From positions 702,587-766,586 of the forward strand of contig GL405246.1 in the NCBI GenBank assembly GCA_000146855.1: a stretch of 64,000 bases of DNA. The letters are read 5' to 3'. The notes beneath the pieces are model-generated. The model did not search any database. It saw only the letters and a list, made by a program, of their open reading frames with translations, and was not told where the DNA came from. Source of the stretch: [Eubacterium] yurii subsp. margaretiae ATCC 43715. GTDB taxonomy: Bacteria > Bacillota > Clostridia > Peptostreptococcales > Filifactoraceae. This document shows positions 27,065 to 35,875 of the stretch, piece after piece (the first letter of the stretch is position 1; every line of letters starts with the position of its first letter). Both the position numbers and the translations under genes were made by a program.

Positions 27065-28315
27065 ATGTCAAATTTATTGATAAAAAATGCAAATGAGTTG
27101 GTAACATGCTCAGGAAAGACTGCAAAATACGGAAAAGAGATGTCTGACATCCACATAATCGAAGATGGAGCAGTAGTAATAGAAGATGGTATAATCAAAG
27201 ACCTTGGAAAAACTGCCGACATACTTTCAAAATATGATGAAAAGAAATATGAAGTTATAGATGCTAGTGGAAAGGCTGTACTACCCGGATTTGTTGACTC
27301 TCATACTCACTTTGTATTTGGTGGATACAGAGCTGATGAATTTTCGTGGAGACTACGTGGAGACAGCTATATGGACATCATGAACAGGGGCGGAGGTATA
27401 GTAAGCTCTGTTACAGCTACAAGAGAGGCAAGCGAAGATGAACTTATTGAGAGAGGACTTGAAAGACTTGATTCAATGCTTACATTTGGTGTAACTTCAG
27501 TTGAAGGTAAGAGTGGGTACGGTCTTGACAAAGAAACAGAGCTTAAACAACTTAGAGTGATGAAAAAATTAAATGAAATTCACCCGATTGACATATCTAT
27601 TACTTTCATGGGTGCACATGCCACACCTAAAGAATTTGCCGGAAGAACTGACGATTATGTGGACTTTATAATAGATGAAGTCTTGCCTGAGGTTGCAAAG
27701 GAAAATCTTGCAGAGTTTTTCGACGTATTTTGTGAGCAAAATGTATTTTCTGTAGAACAATCAAGAAAGATGTATTTAAAAGCAAAGGAATATGGACTTA
27801 AACTCAAGATTCATGCTGATGAGATAGTACAACTTGGTGGGGCAGAGCTTGCTGCAGAACTTGGACTTGTATCTGCAGATCACCTTTTACATGCCTCTGA
27901 CAATGGTATCAAGGCTATGGCTGAGAAAAAAGTAATCAGCACATTGTTGCCTACAACTGCATTTTGTCTTAAAGAGCCTTTTGCAAGGGCGAGAATGATG
28001 ATAGATTCAGGTAGTGCAGTGGCGCTTGGTACTGACTTTAATCCGGGAAGTAATTTTACAAATTCCATACCTTTGATGTTTGCGCTTGCGTCTATCTATA
28101 TGAATATGTCTCCGGAAGAAGCGGTGACAGCCATGACTATAAACGGTGCTGCAGCTGTAGACAGAGCTGATAAAGTAGGCTCTATAGATATAGGTAAAAA
28201 GGGAGATATAGTTATACTTAAATATCCTTCATTTAGGTTCCTACCTTATCATACAGGAGTTAATATAGTGGAAAGGACTATAAAAGAGGGAAAAGTAGTA
28301 AGAGAAAATAAATAA
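27065..28315 (+). CDS. hutI: Imidazolonepropionase
   Basis: 416 residues, the family length. An amidohydrolase that opens imidazolonepropionate to N-formimino-L-glutamate. The metal-binding HTHF lies in PGFVDSHTHFVFGG (about 74-87), and later ligands are in IHADE (about 249-253) and LGTDFNPGS (about 322-330). A GGGGG run precedes the ATG. It has its own leader and follows a strong terminator, so it is probably transcribed separately from hutU. No formiminoglutamate-handling gene is in the window. Confidence 0.96.
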   Translation: MSNLLIKNANELVTCSGKTAKYGKEMSDIHIIEDGAVVIEDGIIKDLGKTADILSKYDEKKYEVIDASGKAVLPGFVDSHTHFVFGGYRADEFSWRLRGDSYMDIMNRGGGIVSSVTATREASEDELIERGLERLDSMLTFGVTSVEGKSGYGLDKETELKQLRVMKKLNEIHPIDISITFMGAHATPKEFAGRTDDYVDFIIDEVLPEVAKENLAEFFDVFCEQNVFSVEQSRKMYLKAKEYGLKLKIHADEIVQLGGAELAAELGLVSADHLLHASDNGIKAMAEKKVISTLLPTTAFCLKEPFARARMMIDSGSAVALGTDFNPGSNFTNSIPLMFALASIYMNMSPEEAVTAMTINGAAAVDRADKVGSIDIGKKGDIVILKYPSFRFLPYHTGVNIVERTIKEGKVVRENK

Positions 28316-28333
28316 TCTAATAAGAAAGTAAAA

Positions 28334-28417
28334 AAAAGACCTGCTAAGAGTAATCATAAAAGCTTAATCTAAAGTTAATAAATTAAGTTTATGATTACTA
28401 TATAAGCAGGTCTTTTA
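28334..28417 (+). terminator. Long terminator after hutI
   Basis: AAAGACCTGCT pairs with AGCAGGTCTTT, and the inner arms GTAATCATAAA and TTTATGATTAC also pair, giving a two-part stem ending in TTTT. It can work in either direction. Confidence 0.85.
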
Positions 28418-28439
28418 AATATTAAATAAAATAAGAATA

Positions 28440-28640
28440 GTACATATTGTTATATAAAAACTTGGAATTTATACTAATACTAATCTCCATTTAAAAAGTC
28501 ATGCAAAATATTTTTTATGGTGATTATTATTTAAATTGTATGACATTCATAAGCAAAATATTTACATCGTGATTTAAAAGATTTTTAGTATAAAATCTAA
28601 TAAAATTTTGGATAACATATTTTAAGTGTATTTAAAATAG
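28440..28640. repeat. Degenerate copies of repeats A and B
   Basis: Around 28475, TACTAATCTCCATTTAAAAA resembles the end of family B or A; around 28572, AGTATAAAATCTAATAAAAT is the right end of family A on minus. The stretch between hutI and the BASS gene seems to be made of such pieces. Boundaries are unclear. Confidence 0.35.
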
Positions 28641-28692
28641 AGCATAAAAAATATACAATTTTTAAAAATATTTATGAATATAATTCTATAAT

Positions 28693-29664
28693 CTATCCTA
28701 ATTTATCATAGTTCAACTTTGCATTTTCCATTATTTGCTTTTTATTCTTACGATATGACGCAAAAAGTGAACCCGACATATTATGCCAGATTGAAAAAAT
28801 CGCACCTGGCAATGTAGCTAATGGATTTAAGGCAAAATTTGCAGTCGCAAGAGAGATGGCAAGACCTGAGTTTTGCATACCTACTTCTATAGACAAGGCT
28901 GTTGTCTTATCATAGTCCATTTTAAAGAACTTGGCAGCCATAAGTCCCCCGATTAGTCCAAGGCCATTGTGTAATATTACAAGCAATAAGACCATTGCGC
29001 CTGATTCTGCAATTTTTGCTGAATTTGCTCCTATGATACCGGCAATAATTAAAATAACAGCTACAGAAGATATCAAAGGGAAAATAGTCTTGCTTTTTTC
29101 TACAGTTTTTGGCATAACTTTTTTTATGAGGAAGCCAATTAATACAGGAATTAAGATGACTTTTACAACTGATGTAAACATAGCAAGGATTGAAACTTCA
29201 ACCCATCTTCCTGCCAACAAGAAAACTAATGCAGGAGTCACTATTGGTGCTAAAAGAGTCGATAGAGTAGTCATGGCAACAGACATAGTCACATTTCCAC
29301 CTGCAATATGTGTTATAACATTTGAAGCCGTTCCTCCGGGGCAACAACCTACAAGTATCATCCCAAGTGCAAGGTCAGTGTTTAAGCGGAAAACTACTGC
29401 TAATAACCAAGCGGCAAGAGGCATAACAGTAAATTGAACCAAGGCTCCTATGAAGATATCTCGTGGATTTTTCATAACAGCTTTAAAATTATCTCCATCA
29501 ATACTCGTACCCATCCCAAACATAGCAATTCCTAAGAAAACAGAAGTATGTTTTGTCATCCATTTAAAATAATCAGGAAAAAAATAAGCTATTGCTGAAA
29601 AAAGGATGATAATCAATCCGAAATTTTGAACTATTTTATTTGAGATTTTATTTAGTTTTTTCAT
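28693..29664 (-). CDS. BASS transporter, probable pantoate-precursor importer
   Basis: A 323-residue bile acid:sodium symporter family protein with about ten helices. Hallmarks: GCCPGGTASNVITHIAGGNV (about 107-126), the broken-helix sodium site, and EVGMQNSGLAISLA near residue 261. In Salmonella the relative PanS imports pantothenate precursors. Here the gene starts four bases after panC on the same strand, and no panB or panE lies nearby, so uptake of ketopantoate or pantoate is a good inference. AGGGGTGA before ATG 29664 sets the start. Confidence 0.85.
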   Translation of the reverse strand: MKKLNKISNKIVQNFGLIIILFSAIAYFFPDYFKWMTKHTSVFLGIAMFGMGTSIDGDNFKAVMKNPRDIFIGALVQFTVMPLAAWLLAVVFRLNTDLALGMILVGCCPGGTASNVITHIAGGNVTMSVAMTTLSTLLAPIVTPALVFLLAGRWVEVSILAMFTSVVKVILIPVLIGFLIKKVMPKTVEKSKTIFPLISSVAVILIIAGIIGANSAKIAESGAMVLLLVILHNGLGLIGGLMAAKFFKMDYDKTTALSIEVGMQNSGLAISLATANFALNPLATLPGAIFSIWHNMSGSLFASYRKNKKQIMENAKLNYDKLG

Positions 29665-29668
29665 GATT

Positions 29669-30508
29669 TCACCCCTTATAGATAAAGTTGTCAATCAGTC
29701 TTGTTTTACCGATATAGACAGCTATTGCTACCAAAGTTTCCTGCTTAAAGCTGCTAACATCTTTAATAGTCTTAAAATCAACAGCCTTGATATAGTCTAT
29801 CTTTGCTAGAGGCTCACTGCTTATTATTTCGTTCATCTTAGACAAAACTTCGCTTAAATCCTTGCCTTCTTTTGCAAGCTTTTCTCCTTGGAAAATTGCT
29901 TTTGATAGACAAAGTGCAGCCTTTCTCTCATCTGCTGATAAGTAAGTATTTCTTGAAGAAAGAGCTAATCCGTCTTCTTCTCTGATAATTGGGCAGGCTA
30001 TTATTTCAATAGGAAAATTGAGGTCAAAGACTAATTTTTTTATAATGGCTAACTGCTGAGCGTCTTTTTGACCAAAATATGCACGATTAGGTCCGACTAT
30101 ATTAAAAAGCTTAGTACAAACAGTGCATACTCCTCTAAAATGGCCGGGTCTTTTTAATCCGCAGAGATTTTCAGACATAAATTCTATATCCACAAAGGCA
30201 CTTTTATCTTGATACATTTCTTCAACTTCCGGATGGAAAATAAAATCTCCCCCGGCTTCCTCGGCTAATTTAGTATCTGCCTCAATATCTCTAGGATAAG
30301 TCGCCAAATCTTCATTTGGTCCAAATTGAATCGGATTGACAAAGTCAGACACAACGACAATATCATTTTCTTGGGCTGCCCTTTGAATTAAAGAGGCATG
30401 CCCTCTATGTAAATATCCCATAGTCGGTACAAGACCTATAGTTTTTCCTTCATTCTTATAGCCTTGAAGTAGGCTCCTCAGTTCATCTATTTTTTTAATA
30501 ACTTTCAT
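29669..30508 (-). CDS. panC: Pantothenate synthetase
   Basis: 279 residues, family length. It joins pantoate and beta-alanine using ATP to make pantothenate, via a pantoyl-adenylate. Visible: GLVPTMGYLHRGHASLI (HxGH nucleotide site, about 24-40), VSDFVNPIQFGPNEDL, FGQKDAQQLAIIKK (about 150-163) and the KMSKS-like LALSSRN. It sits between panD upstream (67-base gap) and the BASS transporter (four bases downstream). AAGGAGA supports the ATG. Confidence 0.97.
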   Translation of the reverse strand: MKVIKKIDELRSLLQGYKNEGKTIGLVPTMGYLHRGHASLIQRAAQENDIVVVSDFVNPIQFGPNEDLATYPRDIEADTKLAEEAGGDFIFHPEVEEMYQDKSAFVDIEFMSENLCGLKRPGHFRGVCTVCTKLFNIVGPNRAYFGQKDAQQLAIIKKLVFDLNFPIEIIACPIIREEDGLALSSRNTYLSADERKAALCLSKAIFQGEKLAKEGKDLSEVLSKMNEIISSEPLAKIDYIKAVDFKTIKDVSSFKQETLVAIAVYIGKTRLIDNFIYKG

Positions 30509-30574
30509 TGTAATCTCCTTAATAATGATTTATTTTTAGAGATAGTCTTTGACATCAATGTAAATATTTAAATT

Positions 30575-30958
30575 TTAGTATAACTTTCCATGTTTTTCAT
30601 AAGATGAGATTTTTTCTATCTTATTATTATCATCTACAAAAACAACCTTTGGTTTATAATCTTTCAAATCATCTTGACTATAAGATGAATAAGCCATGAT
30701 GATGACCTTATCTCCTTGAGAAACACATCTGGCGGCAGCTCCGTTTAAGCAGATAATACCGCTGTTTCTTTCTCCGGCAATAGTGTAAGTTTCTAAGCGA
30801 TTACCGTTATTCACATCCACAACCTGAACTTTTTGATATTCTCTGATGGAAGATGCCTCTAATAAGGCCTCATCTATAGTAATACTGCCAACATAGTCCA
30901 GTGCAGCTTGAGTAACGGTGGCTCTATGAATTTTACCTTGTAACATTTCTATATTCAT
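30575..30958 (-). CDS. panD: Aspartate 1-decarboxylase
   Basis: 127 residues. A pyruvoyl enzyme that makes beta-alanine from aspartate for PanC. The proenzyme cleaves itself between Gly24 and Ser25 in [19 protein letters not shown], with the conserved GERNSG site, and LNGAAAR follow. GGAGG supports the ATG. First gene of panD-panC-transporter: beta-alanine is made locally while pantoate is seemingly made elsewhere or imported. Confidence 0.97.
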   Translation of the reverse strand: MNIEMLQGKIHRATVTQAALDYVGSITIDEALLEASSIREYQKVQVVDVNNGNRLETYTIAGERNSGIICLNGAAARCVSQGDKVIIMAYSSYSQDDLKDYKPKVVFVDDNNKIEKISSYEKHGKLY

Positions 30959-31303
30959 AAAATCCTCCTAAAAAAATAAGTAGCTTTAACTATCTATAAT
31001 TAAAAATTACAGAAAATAAAAGCTACATACTAATAAGCGTAAGAGTTCAGTGTTTGCATAAGCAAACTCAATTGATATTTGAGTCTTATTAAATATATAA
31101 GCTCTTTTGTAAAATTTAATATTTATATATGATGTTAAAGAGTATAGTTTTAGAATCAAATACTATCTCCAAGCTGTATAATAGCATAAAATATATTTTT
31201 TTCAATATAAAATAATAGTATCTAATCAATATAGTTGAAAAAATATCAAGAAATTATTATAAAAATGTTTGACATTATAAAAAACTATATTATCATAGCT
31301 TTA
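30959..31303. other. Divergent gap between panD and DUF3990 gene
   Basis: An AT-rich region that should hold the panD promoter on minus. A second TTGACA at 31269-31274, 35 bases before the main promoter, may be an alternative start for the toxin-like unit. No gene seen. Confidence 0.35.
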
Positions 31304-31332
31304 TTGACATACTATCACTATAGTGATACAAT
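31304..31332 (+). promoter_or_regulatory. Promoter with operator inside the spacer
   Basis: TTGACA (31304-31309), a 17-base spacer and TACAAT (31327-31332) form a near-consensus sigma-A promoter. The perfect 16-bp palindrome TATCACTATAGTGATA (31313-31328) fills the spacer, so any protein bound there would block RNA polymerase. The second gene of the unit has a helix-turn-helix, so self-repression is the likely function. Confidence 0.8.
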
Positions 31333-31377
31333 TATATTAAATATCTTGTCATTATATGAAAAAGGAGGCTAAGTCAA

Positions 31378-32067
31378 ATGGACAAGTCAATTAATATATA
31401 TCATGGTTCTGATAAAATTATTGAAATTCCGACTTTTGGATTGGGAAGAAAAAATAATGACTTTGGTCTTGGCTTTTATTGCACTGAAAATGAAGAACTT
31501 GCAAAAGAATGGGCAGTATCCTCACTAAATGACGGTTTTTGTAATAAATATACTCTTGATACAAGCTATCTGAAAATTTTAAATTTGAACAGTTCTGATT
31601 ATACAATACTAAATTGGATTGCTGTTTTGCTCAAACATCGTTTATTTACCATTAAAAATCCTCTTGCAAATCGTGCAAAGAAATATTTGCTTGATAACTT
31701 TGACATAAATGTAAATACCTATGATTTGATTATAGGATATAGGGCTGATGATTCTTACTTCTATTATGCAGAATCATTTATTAATAACGGTATTTCAGTA
31801 GGACAGCTTGCATCTGCCATGCGACTTGGAAAATTAGGTGAACAGATTGTAATAAAATCTAAATTCGCCTTTTCTAATTTAAAGTATAATGGCTTTGCCA
31901 TTGCTGAGAAAGATAAGTATTATTCTCTTAGAAAATTAAGAAATGATGAGGCAAATCAGATGTATTTTGATATGCTTGAAGAAGAAAGTGACGCTTTGTA
32001 CATGCTTGACATCATAAGAGGAGGTATTAAAAATGACAATCTCCAAATACCAAGAAATATATCTTAG
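31378..32067 (+). CDS. DUF3990 protein, probable toxin
   Basis: A 229-residue DUF3990 protein. The start IYHGSDKIIEIPTFGLGRKN, then DFGLGFYCTENEELAKEWA, resembles the NAD-binding half of ADP-ribosyltransferase-like folds, and LIIGYRADDSYF near 120-131 is also typical of the family. AAGGAGG before the ATG is strong. Its last 35 bases overlap the XRE gene, so the two are co-translated. Toxin with a DNA-binding antitoxin is the best reading; the target is unknown. Confidence 0.75.
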   Translation: MDKSINIYHGSDKIIEIPTFGLGRKNNDFGLGFYCTENEELAKEWAVSSLNDGFCNKYTLDTSYLKILNLNSSDYTILNWIAVLLKHRLFTIKNPLANRAKKYLLDNFDINVNTYDLIIGYRADDSYFYYAESFINNGISVGQLASAMRLGKLGEQIVIKSKFAFSNLKYNGFAIAEKDKYYSLRKLRNDEANQMYFDMLEEESDALYMLDIIRGGIKNDNLQIPRNIS

Positions 32068-32674
32068 CAGTGCACAATCAGCTCTTGGAGATGCTTTTGA
32101 TTATGCTGTTAATAGCTATCATATTTCCGGAGATGATTTTGTAAAAATGTTTATTGTAAGTTCTGTAAGTAAGAAAATGGAAAGGGGAGAAGCTTCATAT
32201 CTTATTGGAAAAAGCAGTATAGAAATAGTGATGGATATAATTTATGAAACTAAGGGTGAAGAAGTTGAGGTGTTTATTAGTGAAAACTATGGACGCTCCA
32301 AAGAATATTGGATTGGTTGGGCTGTTGCTTACTATCAACTGTATTCGGACAGAAAATATAGTGAAATCTTTGCTGTTGTAAGTTTTGAAGAGTTGGAAAA
32401 AATGTATTACACTCTTCACGAGGCTGATATAACAAAATTTGTCGAAATTATAGACATAAGAATGAAAGAACATTTTAAGCAGACAAATCTTAAGAGATTT
32501 CGCTCAATTAATAGGCTTACTCAAGCAGAGTTGGCAAAGCAATCAGGAGTAAGTCTTCGCTCTATTGCCATGTACGAACAGAAGAATAAAGATATAAATA
32601 AAGCAAGGGCGGAAGTAATTTATAAGCTGTCAAAAGCACTTAGATGTGAAATGGAAGACCTAATTGAAAAATAA
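32033..32674 (+). CDS. XRE-type regulator, probable antitoxin
   Basis: A 213-residue two-domain protein. Residues 1-130 form a helical domain that I cannot name with confidence but that resembles DUF3791-like partners of DUF3990, including YGRSKEYWIGWAVAYYQ (about 85-101). Residues about 150-213 are a Cro/C1 helix-turn-helix: FRSINRLTQAELAKQSGVSL, then RAEVIYKLSKALRCEMEDLI. GGAGG lies inside the upstream gene. It probably neutralises the DUF3990 protein and binds the promoter palindrome. Confidence 0.7.
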   Translation: MTISKYQEIYLSSAQSALGDAFDYAVNSYHISGDDFVKMFIVSSVSKKMERGEASYLIGKSSIEIVMDIIYETKGEEVEVFISENYGRSKEYWIGWAVAYYQLYSDRKYSEIFAVVSFEELEKMYYTLHEADITKFVEIIDIRMKEHFKQTNLKRFRSINRLTQAELAKQSGVSLRSIAMYEQKNKDINKARAEVIYKLSKALRCEMEDLIEK

Positions 32675-32748
32675 AAGTATAGATAAAAAATATAAGAAAT
32701 TATAAATAAAGTTTAATATAAGTACAAAAATATTTAAGGAGATACCAT

Positions 32749-33876
32749 ATGTCAAATGAATCTATTGAAATCCTTGCTCAAAAAAGAGAAAGAGCAATTA
32801 TAAGGACAAGTATGATAGGAGTAGGAACAAATGTCATGCTTGCAGTTTTTAAGGCAATAATCGGTTTAATTTCAAATTCTATTGCTATAACATTAGATGC
32901 TGTAAATAATATATCTGATGCCCTTTCTTCCGTTATCACCATTATAGGAACGAAACTTGGAGCAAAAGAGCCTGACAAAAATCATCCTCTCGGACATGGG
33001 AGAATTGAATATATAAGCTCGATGGTAGTAGCAGCAATAGTGTTGTACGCAGGTATTACATCCTTGGTAGAATCAATTAAAAAAATAATAAGTCCTGAAA
33101 AAGCCAGCTATGACATTATATCACTTGTTATTATTGGAGTTGCTGTTCTTGTCAAAGTATTACTTGGAAAATATGTCAAAAAGCAAGGTGTAAAGCATAA
33201 TTCAGGAGCATTGATAGCCTCAGGTTCTGATGCTCTTTTTGATGCACTAATATCCGCTTCGGTCCTGGCATCAGCTATAATCTACCTTGCCTTTGATATT
33301 TCTCTTGAGGCATATGTAGGTGTACTTATCTCTATTTTTATTATAAAGGCAGGAATAGAGATGATGACTGAAACAATCAGTGAGATATTAGGCAAGAGAA
33401 GTGACAAGGAGGATATTGATAAAATAAAGAATATTATAGCTGAAGAAAAAGAAGTAAGGGGAGTATATGACCTTATAATCTTCAACTTTGGACCAAGTAA
33501 AAATTATGCAAGTGTCCATATAGAGCTTGACGATACAATGACAGTGGATGAAGTTGATGTGTTGACACGTAAGATAGAGGCAAAGGTCTATCAACAAAGC
33601 GGTGTAATACTTACAGGAGTGGGAGTTTATTCACATAACACCTCAAATGAAGAGGTAGCAGTGATTAAAAATACTGTAAAAGAGAAAGTTCTTTCATTCG
33701 ATTGGGCGTTGCAAATGCATGGATTTTATGTGGATATGGAAGAAAAAAGTATTAGACTTGACGTGGTTATCAGTTTTGACATAGAAAAAGAAAAGGCTCT
33801 ATCAATATTGACAGAGTCTATAAGACAGCTTTATCCTACTTATTCTATTAAGATAACAACTGACCTTGATGTTTAA
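32749..33876 (+). CDS. Cation diffusion facilitator transporter
   Basis: A 375-residue CDF-family metal exporter (Zn, Mn, Co or Fe against protons). Six helices in the first 210 residues, with the metal-site residues in ITLDAVNNISDALSS (about 45-59) and NHPLGHGRIEY (about 80-90), then SGSDALFDALISASV, and a cytosolic C-terminal domain that senses metal. The C-terminal extension is longer than in small CDFs. AAGGAGA precedes the ATG. It ends seven bases from the convergent CPBP gene. Confidence 0.9.
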   Translation: MSNESIEILAQKRERAIIRTSMIGVGTNVMLAVFKAIIGLISNSIAITLDAVNNISDALSSVITIIGTKLGAKEPDKNHPLGHGRIEYISSMVVAAIVLYAGITSLVESIKKIISPEKASYDIISLVIIGVAVLVKVLLGKYVKKQGVKHNSGALIASGSDALFDALISASVLASAIIYLAFDISLEAYVGVLISIFIIKAGIEMMTETISEILGKRSDKEDIDKIKNIIAEEKEVRGVYDLIIFNFGPSKNYASVHIELDDTMTVDEVDVLTRKIEAKVYQQSGVILTGVGVYSHNTSNEEVAVIKNTVKEKVLSFDWALQMHGFYVDMEEKSIRLDVVISFDIEKEKALSILTESIRQLYPTYSIKITTDLDV

Positions 33877-33883
33877 ATATGCT

Positions 33884-34753
33884 TTAAATTTCTTCCTGTC
33901 TTATTCTCCATCTGCGAATAGTAACACCAACTATCAGATACAGTATGGTAGGTACTATTCCCAAGGATAGTGAAAAGAAAAGTGCATGGCTTTTTTCTAT
34001 AGTAACTATTTTCATCAAGAGTAGAGGATTTATTACTGCATCTTCCATAGTATGTGCAATTACTAAAGGCCAAAGAGACTTGGTAATTCTGAAAATTTCA
34101 GTATACATTACACTCCAAGATATAACAACTACAAAGCCTATTAGAAACAATGGGACTCTTCCAACAGGTAGAGCATCATTTACTTCACTTTCTGACAGAA
34201 AAATCATGATATACGGAAGATGCCAAATCCACCATATACAGCCCACAAGCAGATAAAGTTTTAAGTCTGATGACTTCAGTTTTAATAGCTGATTTGTAAG
34301 ATATGCTCTCCAAACGGATTCTTCAAATATATTTTTTATAAATTGAGCTGCAATTTGAACGAGTAATATACCTATATAGCTTCCAATAGCTATATTAGTG
34401 CTTGGGAATTTTATACTGCCTGTAATTGTACCAAGTAAAATGACGATTACAGTCACTGTAGGATATATGAAAAAACTCACCAAGTACATCATCTTATTTT
34501 CTTTAAAGTTAGGAGCAAATCCCGCATTTTTCCAACCGTCTCCTCCAAATGTACGGAGAATTATTGTACAAATCAGAGGAGATACAAGCCATATTAAAAG
34601 CCCTAAGGAGCCGCCTTCTCCCGTTGTTGTTCCTATATTTTCGTAATTAGCTTGATTAGTTGATACATCTATCAAATAACCTATCCATCCACAAAGAGTG
34701 GAAAAAACTGTGAAGATAATTATATTACGCTTAATTTTTCTTTCATCATACAT
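33884..34753 (-). CDS. CPBP family intramembrane metalloprotease
   Basis: A 289-residue membrane protein of the CPBP/Abi family. Motif 1 is EESVWRAYL (about 146-154; EExxxR), and later histidines are in WWIWHLPYIMIF (about 173-184) and LVIAHTMEDAVINP (about 238-251). Such proteins cleave peptides in the membrane, for instance for bacteriocin immunity (family knowledge; role here unknown). It follows a PadR gene and a short related remnant on the same strand. Confidence 0.85.
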   Translation of the reverse strand: MYDERKIKRNIIIFTVFSTLCGWIGYLIDVSTNQANYENIGTTTGEGGSLGLLIWLVSPLICTIILRTFGGDGWKNAGFAPNFKENKMMYLVSFFIYPTVTVIVILLGTITGSIKFPSTNIAIGSYIGILLVQIAAQFIKNIFEESVWRAYLTNQLLKLKSSDLKLYLLVGCIWWIWHLPYIMIFLSESEVNDALPVGRVPLFLIGFVVVISWSVMYTEIFRITKSLWPLVIAHTMEDAVINPLLLMKIVTIEKSHALFFSLSLGIVPTILYLIVGVTIRRWRIRQEEI

Positions 34754-34769
34754 CTTAAATCACCTTTTT

Positions 34770-34961
34770 TTAATATAGTATTAATGCTATAATTTTTTTA
34801 ACTAAATCTATAAACCATAAGAGAAATCTCATTGCAATTCCTATATTTTTATAATCTGACGGATTTCTAAGTGCGTCTATTAAGAAAAATACCCAAGCTA
34901 TAATAGTGCAGATAATTGCAAAGTCAATGATATGCTGTTTAATATTTTTTCCGTCATACAT
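34770..34961 (-). pseudogene. Remnant of a duplicated CPBP gene
   Basis: 63 codons. The start MYDGKNIKQHII and the following hydrophobic stretch with LIDALRNPSDYKNIG line up with MYDERKIKRNII and LIDVSTNQANYENIG of the intact downstream CPBP gene, and both share the same GGTGAT ribosome site. After this the frame becomes an unrelated hydrophobic tail and ends; the protease motifs are gone. It looks like a tandem duplication that lost its body. Confidence 0.7.
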
Positions 34962-35002
34962 CTCACATCACCATTTATTCGATAAATAACACAAATATTT
35001 GT

Positions 35003-35620
35003 TTAATTTTCGGAATTACAAATTTTTTTAAGTTTTTTGAACCATTTTATGTTAAATTTTATGAGTTCAATACCATAGTCCAAGGTTGCAAAAGAAAATT
35101 TACTTATTTCTTTAATTTTTTGGGAAAGATTATCATCTGTACTAATTGACAGGATTCTTTCCTTATACTGTTTGTCCGTATTTAGATATTCTTCAAGTTC
35201 AGATATTTCACCACTATCATCTATTGAATTTTTTAATTCCAATAATGACTCATATTCTTCTTCCAAAGAAAGAATAACTTTATCAATCATAAGTTCCTGT
35301 TGTTCTCTTTGCGAATAACCCAAGAAGATAATTTTGGCAAGTTCAATATTTCTTGTTTTTGAATTATCTATTGGAATCTTCAACCATTCAAGTAATTCCG
35401 CCTGTCCTAATTCTGTAATTGCATATCTTTTTTTGTTTACTCCGTTTTCTACAACTTCTTCAAAAGTCACCATCTCCAATTCATAGAGCTTTTTAAGTGC
35501 AGCCTGTATACTTCCAAGACTGTCACTGCACATAGATTTATAACTTGTCTTGATGACATTTTTGATTTCATATGCTGTCATCCTCTTCAACATCAAAATT
35601 CCTAAAATTATTTTATCCAT
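35003..35620 (-). CDS. PadR family transcriptional regulator
   Basis: A 205-residue PadR regulator: winged helix from ILGILMLKRMTAYEIKNVI, then SIQAALKKLYELEMVTFEE and KKRYAITELGQAELLEWL, and a helical C-terminal dimer domain. GGAGGTGG gives the ATG. It heads a three-gene minus unit with the CPBP remnant and CPBP gene, and very likely represses it through the palindrome in its own promoter. Confidence 0.92.
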   Translation of the reverse strand: MDKIILGILMLKRMTAYEIKNVIKTSYKSMCSDSLGSIQAALKKLYELEMVTFEEVVENGVNKKRYAITELGQAELLEWLKIPIDNSKTRNIELAKIIFLGYSQREQQELMIDKVILSLEEEYESLLELKNSIDDSGEISELEEYLNTDKQYKERILSISTDDNLSQKIKEISKFSFATLDYGIELIKFNIKWFKKLKKICNSEN

Positions 35621-35643
35621 TTTCCACCTCCATAATATACCTT

Positions 35644-35672
35644 ATTGTAACATACCTATTAGGTATAGTCAA
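35644..35672 (-). promoter_or_regulatory. PadR promoter with palindromic operator
   Basis: On minus: TTGACT (35672-35667), a 17-base spacer and TACAAT (35649-35644). The spacer contains the hyphenated palindrome ATACCTA-x-TAGGTAT (35652-35666). Its location in the promoter of a PadR gene indicates autoregulation. Confidence 0.8.
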
Positions 35673-35875
35673 TGTATTTTTTAAAAAATTTTATATTATG
35701 TCTAATATAAGTAATTAACAGTTTTTTAGCCTTTAAAAGAAATATTATAATGGATTATTAAAGTTAGTTTTATTGAAAATTTTATTTTATAAAACATATA
35801 TTTTAGATTTGATTATTATAATAAATTATGTAAATATTTTATATTATGGTATAATTTTGTAATGGGGTGATTAAT

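Noticed and set aside
34770..34961. A stand-alone small membrane toxin
   Set aside because: Its start is clearly related to the next CPBP gene, so a decayed duplicate explains it better.
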